Below are positions 58,103-64,000 of a stretch of DNA of 64,000 bases, piece by piece. Source of the DNA: Flavobacterium sp. LPB0248. GTDB taxonomy: Bacteria > Bacteroidota > Bacteroidia > Flavobacteriales > Flavobacteriaceae. The notes below the pieces were generated by a model, which did no database searches, had not been told where the DNA came from, and worked only from the letters and a program-made list of their open reading frames with translations. The stretch lies in assembly GCF_013388355.1 (NCBI RefSeq), contig NZ_CP058246.1, positions 2,666,001 to 2,730,000 of the forward strand. Reading direction: 5' to 3'. The first letter of the stretch is position 1. The number at the start of each line of letters is the position of its first letter. The translations under genes were made by a program, and so were the position numbers.

Positions 58103-58155
58103 AACTCATTCTCGAGGGTCCTGAAAATTTCAGAAAACTCGAGAAGAGTTTTTGC
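58103..58155 (+). terminator. Hairpin between the first and second surface-cluster genes (attenuator candidate)
   Basis: AACTC..CTCGAG (58103-58116) pairs with CTCGAG..GAGTT (58138-58150), enclosing CTGAAA/TTTCAG, and five T follow. It stands 47 bp before the next ATG, so it may lower readthrough. Confidence 0.72.
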
Positions 58156-58202
58156 ATTTACGCATACCCAAATTTATTATTAACCGTAATACCCCCCTTA
58201 TC

Positions 58203-59495
58203 ATGAAAAAAATTACTCAATTGATCTGCGTTCTTTTGACAGTTGCGAGTATGAATGCTCAACAAGAGAAAGGAATTATGGGCTACACCAATTGGTTAAA
58301 CAACTGGACTGAGTTTAAGCCTAACAAAGTTGATTATGGAGAAGCAAACCAAATTTTGGCAGGAAACATTTCTGTTAATACCAAATTGCTGAAAAGAAAT
58401 ATCTACGTTTTGCAAGGAAACGTTTATGTTACAAACAATGCTGTTTTAACTATTGAACCAGGAACAGTAATTATTGGTGATTTCGAAACAAAAGGAACAT
58501 TGGTGATCACAAAAGGTGCACAATTAGTAGCTGATGGTTTAGAAACAGATCCAATCGTATTTACTTCAAACCGCAGCATGAAAAAAGCTGGAGATTGGGG
58601 TGGAATTGTGATTCTTGGAGATGCTCCAATTAACAAATTTGGAAATGTAGGTTCTTACAACCTAGATCTTGATCCAACAATGACTACTTACGGTGGAGAC
58701 AACGTAGCTTCAAACTCAGGAATTTTAAGATTCGTAAGAATCGAGTTTGCTGGTAAAAAAGTAAAAGGAGCTGATACTTTCAACGCTTTAACTTTAGCAG
58801 CTGTTGGTAACAAAACAATTTTAGAAAACATCATGGTAAGTTACGCTGGTGGAGATTCTTTCGGAATCTTAGGTGGTGACTTAAATGCTACAAAATTCGT
58901 TTCTTATAAATCAGTAAACGATGACTTTAAATTCTCTCAAGGAGTTCAATGTCGTTTCTTCAACTCTTTAGCAGTTAGATCTTCTTACTTCTCAAGTACA
59001 AAAGATGGATCTCGTTGTATGGAGGTAAAATCTTTTGAAAAGAAAAGTGAAACAGATTTCACTAAAAAACAAACTTTAGTTGTTGCAAGTAATATTACAA
59101 TGGTTAATGACAGTGAAAACATTAATGCTGACATTCAAGCAGGATTAGTAAAAGAGGCTGTTTATGTAGCCGAAAATGCTTCTCTTGAAATGAAAAGAAG
59201 TGTAATCTCTGGATTCAACCCTGCAGTATTATTAGACAGCAAAACTGAAATCAATGATGCCAACCTTAAAAAAATCAAATTTGAGGAAATGTATTTCAAT
59301 TTATGTAAAGGAAACATCTTTACTGAATACAATTCTAACAACGAAGATTTAGAGAGCTGGTATGGAAACCCTGTGTTTTTTAATGTTATGTCACAAAGTG
59401 ATAACAAAGAAACATTCATTGATATCTTCAATCCTAAAAAACCAGATTTTAGATTACAATTAGGAAAAATCACAGCTTCTAGCGGTAACAAATAA
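58203..59495 (+). CDS. Secreted right-handed parallel beta-helix-like protein
   Basis: 430 residues from ATG 58203 (MKKITQLICVLLTVASMNAQ, signal peptide of 20); the frame is open 17 codons further up but those lie in the leader. The body has a regular ladder: NAVLTIEPGTVIIGDFETKG, LVITKGAQLVADGLETDPIV and GDWGGIVILGDAPINKFG. These rungs are known from Bacteroidota T9SS cargo and multi-copper-like surface proteins described as beta-helix. No C-terminal sorting domain is visible at the end (LQLGKITASSGNK). It may be a periplasmic or surface scaffold. Confidence 0.72.
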   Translation: MKKITQLICVLLTVASMNAQQEKGIMGYTNWLNNWTEFKPNKVDYGEANQILAGNISVNTKLLKRNIYVLQGNVYVTNNAVLTIEPGTVIIGDFETKGTLVITKGAQLVADGLETDPIVFTSNRSMKKAGDWGGIVILGDAPINKFGNVGSYNLDLDPTMTTYGGDNVASNSGILRFVRIEFAGKKVKGADTFNALTLAAVGNKTILENIMVSYAGGDSFGILGGDLNATKFVSYKSVNDDFKFSQGVQCRFFNSLAVRSSYFSSTKDGSRCMEVKSFEKKSETDFTKKQTLVVASNITMVNDSENINADIQAGLVKEAVYVAENASLEMKRSVISGFNPAVLLDSKTEINDANLKKIKFEEMYFNLCKGNIFTEYNSNNEDLESWYGNPVFFNVMSQSDNKETFIDIFNPKKPDFRLQLGKITASSGNK

Positions 59496-59595
59496 ATAGT
59501 TTCGATTTTTATTTCCCTCGCGTAAATTTTATTAATTAAGTCCCCAGACACAATTTATGTATCGTCTTACGGGCCCAAATAAAGATCAAGACATA

Positions 59596-60006
59596 ATGGT
59601 ATCTACGAAAAAATATTTTATATATATAATATTTTTGGTTTCGCCTATTTCGTTAACTCTATATGCACAGAATACAGCAGAAAATCCTACTAAGGCTGCT
59701 GTTTCTGAGTGTGGTTTAACTTTAGCTTGCAATAACCAGAACAACAATAATAATGCTGTTATTGAAAACGGCAAATCAAGTAATTTAAATCAGTCTATAG
59801 TAGGGATGTCCACCCCCAAGGATAGCCTTACTATAGCGGCTGAGTCAAATACTGTATCTAATGATTGTAATGAGAATTCATCATTTGCAGCAACTTCAAT
59901 TCTTGCAAAAGAAGTAATTGAAAACTACAAATATGATTTCTCTGAAACATTCATAGATATCCTGTTTTTTGAGCGTATAGATCTAGCAAGAACACGCACT
60001 ATATGA
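59596..60006 (+). CDS. Secreted small Asn/Ser-rich protein
   Basis: 136 residues from ATG 59596 (MVSTKKYFIYIIFLVSPISL, signal peptide ending near TLYAQ). The rest is Asn/Ser/Thr-rich (NNQNNNNNAVIENGKSSNLN) with two cysteines near CGLTLAC and a C-terminal hydrophobic end (FSETFIDILFFERIDLARTR). No family recognised. Its TGA overlaps the ATG of the next gene (ATGA), so translation is coupled to the type IX substrate; a role as partner or chaperone of it is inference. Confidence 0.6.
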   Translation: MVSTKKYFIYIIFLVSPISLTLYAQNTAENPTKAAVSECGLTLACNNQNNNNNAVIENGKSSNLNQSIVGMSTPKDSLTIAAESNTVSNDCNENSSFAATSILAKEVIENYKYDFSETFIDILFFERIDLARTRTI

Positions 60007-61427
60007 TTCAAAAAATTACTTTATCTTTTTTTAAAGTTATAATATTATTTAGCATTTTACTTTTTGCTAGATCGAATGCCTATGCCCAAACGATAGTTCC
60101 TCAACAGTTAGATGGTTTAGAGAAACTTTGTGCTGGTAGTTCTTTCAATGAGTTTTTTGCTACTTTTAGTTATGTTAATTTTCCTGCGGGAACTACATTT
60201 TCTGTGGAGCTTGTAGATTCAGCAAATAATCCAATTGCAACAACTTTATTACAGACGATAGATTTATCGGAAACGCAAAAAACTATAAAATTTGCGGTTC
60301 CGGTAAATCTTGTCGGTTCTGATAATTACGGCTTAAGAATTAAGAGTTCTCAAACTTATGCCAGCCCTAGATTTAAAAATTCTCAAGGGGCAACATCTTT
60401 CCCTGCCTATTATAAAGATTTTGAAGCATCGTTTTCAATAAACAATAAAGAAACTAGCGCGACAATTTGTTCAGGCGGAAGTCTTACTCTTTCTGTAGAT
60501 GCTGGAACATCTTCTCCTTTAAACTTTCCAAATCTAAAATACATTTGGTTTAAAGATAATGCTGTTATAGCAGGACAAAGTGCTAAAACGTTAACAGTAA
60601 CTAGCCCTGGTGATTATTATGCAACAATTGATTATGGTTCTTGTACTGATGCCAATTTTAGTTCGAATCACATTAATGTTGGAAGCTCATCTTCTGGTAA
60701 TGCTGTAACGATTAATTCTAGTCTTGGAAACCCATTTTGCGCTAGCGGAACAGGAACAGTTTTGACAGCTACTTCTGGAAATAGCTATCAATGGAAGAAA
60801 GACGGCAGTATAATTCCTGGAGCGACAAATCGTACATATTCTACAAACGAATCTGGAGTTTATTCTGTAGATGTAGATTTTGGAGGGTGTAAAGCAACGG
60901 GCTCTATAAATCTTCAAAGCAATGGTTTTGAAGCTAGCATCGATGCGCAAGACGGATACAAACTAAGTGAAGGCGAAACTATAACTGTGACGATAACAAC
61001 AGATGCTGTTAGTCCAACTTATGAGTGGTATCTGAATGGGAACTTAATTTCTGGCGAAACATCAAACTCTTATGTAGTAGCTGTTAAAGGTAATTACATA
61101 GCAAAGGTTTCTCAGTCTTCTGGCTGTATTGCTACCAGAGAATTTCCATTTAGAATAAATGGAGAGTCTGGGCCAGCTAGTGTTATTCCAAACATTATTA
61201 AACTAAGCGGAATGAATCCGTATTGGAACATTCCAGACGAATATAAAAATGCAAATACAAAGGTAATTATCATTAGTTCAAACGGAGATAAAGTTCTGGA
61301 TGTAGTGAATTACCAAGGCGATTGGCCTCAAAACAATATAGATTTTAAAAATGTAAATCCCGTTTATTACTATGTCATTCAAGGCGATGCAGGTGAAAAA
61401 AAAGGATCAATAACGGTTATAAAATAA
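60003..61427 (+). CDS. Type IX secretion system substrate with gliding-type (type B) C-terminal domain
   Basis: 474 residues with a signal peptide (helix about 8-27, ending YAQ). Two Ig/PKD-like beta modules follow with the cysteine-rich pattern SATICSGGSLTLSVDAG, then SYQWKKDGSIIPGATNRTYS and TYEWYLNGNLISGETSNSYV. The last 85 residues (VIPNIIKLSGMNPYWNIPDE, then VNPVYYYVIQGDAGEKKGSI) match in order the gliding-motility-associated C-terminal domain (TIGR04131-like), which marks type B cargo of the type IX system. As usual for type B cargo, a PorP/SprF gene follows directly (1-bp gap). Confidence 0.85.
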   Translation: MIQKITLSFFKVIILFSILLFARSNAYAQTIVPQQLDGLEKLCAGSSFNEFFATFSYVNFPAGTTFSVELVDSANNPIATTLLQTIDLSETQKTIKFAVPVNLVGSDNYGLRIKSSQTYASPRFKNSQGATSFPAYYKDFEASFSINNKETSATICSGGSLTLSVDAGTSSPLNFPNLKYIWFKDNAVIAGQSAKTLTVTSPGDYYATIDYGSCTDANFSSNHINVGSSSSGNAVTINSSLGNPFCASGTGTVLTATSGNSYQWKKDGSIIPGATNRTYSTNESGVYSVDVDFGGCKATGSINLQSNGFEASIDAQDGYKLSEGETITVTITTDAVSPTYEWYLNGNLISGETSNSYVVAVKGNYIAKVSQSSGCIATREFPFRINGESGPASVIPNIIKLSGMNPYWNIPDEYKNANTKVIIISSNGDKVLDVVNYQGDWPQNNIDFKNVNPVYYYVIQGDAGEKKGSITVIK

Positions 61428-61428
61428 T

Positions 61429-64000
61429 ATGAAGAAAATTTTACTATTCGTCACGTTATTTTACGGTTTATCAAATGTACTCTATTCTCAAGAAGCTTCT
61501 GAGGATGGAGTTGTTTCGTTTTCATTACCCATAAGAAATTCTTTAAAATTTAATAGATATTTAATTAACCCAACGTTCAGTTTTGTTAGAGAATCGAGCC
61601 CGTACGCAAGTTTCTATAATAAAAGACAATGGGTACAGTTTGATAATGCTCCGCAGACTTATTTAGCCAATTATTCTGGCCGATTTAGAGAAAACGAAGC
61701 ATTTGCTGTAGGTTTATTTCAACAGAATTACGGATTGATGACTGTCTTTGGCGGAGTTGCCAATTTCGCTCACAATATTGTTCTGGAAGAAGCTAGTAAT
61801 TTGACTTTTGGTTTAAATGTGGGAATCTATCAAAGCGGTATAAATACAGGAAAAATTATATCAGATGATTCTACTATTCTATCAGGAGATTTTCCAAAAA
61901 GCACATTACTGACTGTAAATCCAGGGATTAATTATGGTACAGAATTTTTAGATTTCGGATTAGCAATTAACAATTTAGTGCTTTACAATTTTGGATCTGG
62001 AATGGTAAAAGAAGATCCAGAAAGAGCGATTCAATTGCATGCCATGTATACTGGATATATTGATAGTTATGGCTTTTTTGACAGAAGTAAATTTTCTGGA
62101 ATTGTAAGGACAGAAATAAAAAAAGATAAAACAGTTATTTCTGGACTTGGAATGCTTTCACTTCAGCAAGGAGTTTGGGCTCAGTTAGGTTATAACACAT
62201 TATATGGAGTTTCTGCAGGACTTGGAGTTAACATTACGCCGAGTATTGCTATTGAGTACAATTATGAAAGAGGAATGGGGAATTTCTCCAACCTAGGTGG
62301 TTCTCATGAATTTGCTATTGCGTATAAATTCAAAAATAGAAATTACTACTATGGAGATGATGATGAAGGTTCTTTAGTTGATCCTGCGAAACCAAAACCA
62401 GTACCTGCAAAACCACAATCGGAAGCAACTCAAGTTAACAGAGCAGAAATCGCTGAAAAGAATAGATTGGCAGCCGAATCAAAAGCAAAAGCAGATGCTG
62501 AAGCAAAACAAGCAAGACTTGCCGCAGCTGAAAAAGTGAAAGCAGATGCTGAAGCGGCAGCCAAAGCAAAATTAGAAGCAGATAATAAAGCCAAAGCAGA
62601 TGCAGAAGCTGTTAAAATAAGATTAGCTGCTGAGGCAAAAGCTAAAGCAGATGCTGCAGCCGCAGCAAGAGCACAAACTGCTGCAGCAAATAAAGCCGTA
62701 GCAGAAACGCAAAAAACACAAGCACAGCTAGCTGCTGATAAAGCTAGAGCAGATGCAGAAGAACGCAGAATAAAACTAGCTGCTGATAACAAAGCAAGAG
62801 TAGATGCCGCAGCCGCAGCAAGAGCTCAAGCCGCAGCAAGCAAGTCTGGAGCAGTTGAACAGAAAACACCAGAACAGTTAGCTGCAGATAAAGCACAGGC
62901 AGATGCGGAAGCATTAAAAATAAAATTAGCTGCTGATGCTAAAGCCAAAGCAGATGCGGAAGCGCTACAAGTAAAAGTAGCAGCAGCCGATAAAGCAAAA
63001 GCAGATGCAGAAGCTGCAAAAGCTAAAGCAGCCGCTGCAAATGCAGCGGCACCAACACAGCAAAAAACAGCTGCACAGCTTGCAATTGAAAGAGCAAGAG
63101 CAAATTCAGAAGCAGCTGCAAAAATGAGATTAGCGGCAGCTGAAAAAGTTAAGGCAGATGCAGAAGCCGCAAGACAGGCAAGATTGGCAGCAGCAGAAAA
63201 AACAAAAGCTGATGCAGAAGCTGCAAGATTAAAATTAATTGCAGATACTAAAGCCAAAGCCGATGCTGCCGAAGCAAAACGTAAAGCAGATGCAAAAGCT
63301 AAAGCAGAGGCTGCAGATATGCAATCAATATTAGCAGCAGATGCTAAAGCGAAAGCAGATTCGGATGCATTGCAAGCAAGATTAGCTGCTGAAGCAAAAG
63401 CAAAAGCGGCAGCAGAAACTAAAACAAAATCTTCTATCGATGCAGCAAACAAAGCCAAATTAGCGGCAGATGCGAAAGCAAAAGCGGCAGAAGAAGCTGC
63501 ACTTAAAGAAAAATTAGCTGCTGAAGCGAAAGTTAAGGCAGATGAAGAAGCAAGACAGGCGCTTATTGCTGCTGAAGCGAAAGCAAAAGCAGATGCAGAA
63601 GCACTAAGAATAAAACAAGCGGAAGATGCACGTCAGGCACAATTAAATGCTGAAGCAAAAGCAAAAGCAGATGCAGAAGCACTTCAAGCTAAACTTGTAG
63701 CCGATGCAAAAGCGAAAGCAGATGCCGAAGCAGCAGCTAAAGCAAAATTAGCAGCTGATGCTAAAGCAAAAGCAGACGCCGAAGCAGAGAAAGTTAGATT
63801 AGCCGCCGAAGCAAAAGCTAAAGCAGATGCAGAAGCAGAGCAAGCAAGATTGGCAGCCGACGCAAAAGCTAAAGCAGATATGGAAGCTTTACAGGCTAAA
63901 TTAATTGCAGATGCTAGAGTAAAAGCCGATGCAGAAGCTACAGCAAAAGCTAAGGCAGAAGCAGAAGCGAAAAAATTACAAGAAGAGGAAGATGCTCGCC
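61429..64000 (+). CDS. PorP/SprF-family outer-membrane protein fused to a long Ala/Lys/Glu-rich helix, cut by window end
   Basis: At least 857 residues, open to the end of the window. Signal peptide residues 1-20 (KKILLFVTLFYGLSNVLYSQ); residues about 25-305 are a PorP/SprF barrel (YLINPTFSFVRESSPYASFY, FGLNVGIYQSGINTGKII, ISGLGMLSLQQGVWAQLGYN, GLGVNITPSIAIEYNYERGM). An acidic hinge (YYYGDDDEGSLVDPAKPKP) then leads from residue about 335 into more than 500 residues of TolA-like AKAKADAEA repeats. SprF proteins help their paired type B substrate (upstream gene) reach the surface; the long helix, perhaps spanning periplasm toward peptidoglycan, is unusual. The C-terminus is outside the window. 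Confidence 0.88.
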   Translation, partial: MKKILLFVTLFYGLSNVLYSQEASEDGVVSFSLPIRNSLKFNRYLINPTFSFVRESSPYASFYNKRQWVQFDNAPQTYLANYSGRFRENEAFAVGLFQQNYGLMTVFGGVANFAHNIVLEEASNLTFGLNVGIYQSGINTGKIISDDSTILSGDFPKSTLLTVNPGINYGTEFLDFGLAINNLVLYNFGSGMVKEDPERAIQLHAMYTGYIDSYGFFDRSKFSGIVRTEIKKDKTVISGLGMLSLQQGVWAQLGYNTLYGVSAGLGVNITPSIAIEYNYERGMGNFSNLGGSHEFAIAYKFKNRNYYYGDDDEGSLVDPAKPKPVPAKPQSEATQVNRAEIAEKNRLAAESKAKADAEAKQARLAAAEKVKADAEAAAKAKLEADNKAKADAEAVKIRLAAEAKAKADAAAAARAQTAAANKAVAETQKTQAQLAADKARADAEERRIKLAADNKARVDAAAAARAQAAASKSGAVEQKTPEQLAADKAQADAEALKIKLAADAKAKADAEALQVKVAAADKAKADAEAAKAKAAAANAAAPTQQKTAAQLAIERARANSEAAAKMRLAAAEKVKADAEAARQARLAAAEKTKADAEAARLKLIADTKAKADAAEAKRKADAKAKAEAADMQSILAADAKAKADSDALQARLAAEAKAKAAAETKTKSSIDAANKAKLAADAKAKAAEEAALKEKLAAEAKVKADEEARQALIAAEAKAKADAEALRIKQAEDARQAQLNAEAKAKADAEALQAKLVADAKAKADAEAAAKAKLAADAKAKADAEAEKVRLAAEAKAKADAEAEQARLAADAKAKADMEALQAKLIADARVKADAEATAKAKAEAEAKKLQEEEDAR
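62430..64000 (+). repeat. Coding repeat region of the PorP/SprF fusion
   Basis: Irregular repeats of the heptad/11-mer type built from LAAEAKAKADAEA, with GCAGATGCAGAAGC-like DNA words over and over. The repeated DNA could recombine and vary in length between strains. Minus-strand open frames inside are by-products. Confidence 0.85.

Noticed and set aside
62430..63458. Two long Ala/Ser-rich minus-strand frames (120 and 210 residues)
   Set aside because: They are antisense by-products of the GCA/GCT/AAA-rich repeats in the PorP/SprF fusion gene.

Overview
The window comes from the chromosome of an AT-rich member of the Bacteroidota, most likely the genus Flavobacterium or a close relative. 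Three things support this. Promoters, where visible, have the Bacteroidota form TAnnTTTG, twice with a TTG 18-19 bp upstream. Many proteins belong to families concentrated in Flavobacteriia (DUF4254, DUF6427, DUF6341, DUF6909, HU-CCDC81/SPOR, DUF4175, PorP/SprF). A type IX secretion substrate with a gliding-type C-terminal domain is also present. Species cannot be named from sequence alone.

Layout. 0-4.3 kb: a cut glycosyltransferase 9 gene, DUF4254, upp, two small membrane-protein genes and purD. 4.3-17.3 kb: a surface-polysaccharide locus with a CapK/PaaK-like adenylate-forming enzyme, UDP-GlcNAc 2-epimerase, two GT4 glycosyltransferases, a UDP-glucuronate decarboxylase-like SDR, an O-antigen ligase-like protein, a polymerase-like membrane protein, a Wzx flippase and a Wzz-like chain-length protein. 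An ORF6N gene broken by an in-frame stop lies inside it. 17.4-23 kb: GH3 family enzyme, a one-helix membrane protein, tatA, tex, DUF1294 and rpiB. 23.0-23.85 kb is a gene-free AT-rich gap that I propose as the replication origin. 23.8-40.4 kb: rnr, a GIN-domain protein, LysE, tRNA-Cys with a decayed second 3' end, folB, glnS, a 1.2-kb very AT-rich repeat-bearing gap, an envelope-stress-like trio (YtxH/holin/DUF6327), an SPFH protein, gltX, DUF4175 and ybeY.

40.3-43.1 kb is the most striking part. Eleven close matches to the ParB centromere site parS (TGTTnCACGTGnAACA) surround mnmG, nine of them within 660 bp, and one of these is built into the last codons of ybeY. A 13-unit 14-bp minisatellite and a 4-unit 13-bp repeat lie between them. 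A twelfth, weaker site is at 47.4 kb. Together with the gap at 23 kb and the strand bias of the genes, this suggests that the window covers the origin/centromere region.

43.3-57.1 kb is mostly housekeeping: a methyltransferase, an OmpH/Skp-like lipoprotein, a PIF1-like helicase, a SPOR protein, dprA, trpS, a GxxExxY protein between degenerate inverted repeats, plsC, recA, a thioesterase, DoxX and the DNA polymerase III delta' subunit. 57.5-64 kb is a plus-strand cell-surface cluster with a strong promoter. It encodes three secreted proteins, a type IX type-B substrate and a PorP/SprF-like outer-membrane protein fused to more than 500 residues of Ala/Lys/Glu-rich TolA-like helix, cut by the window end.
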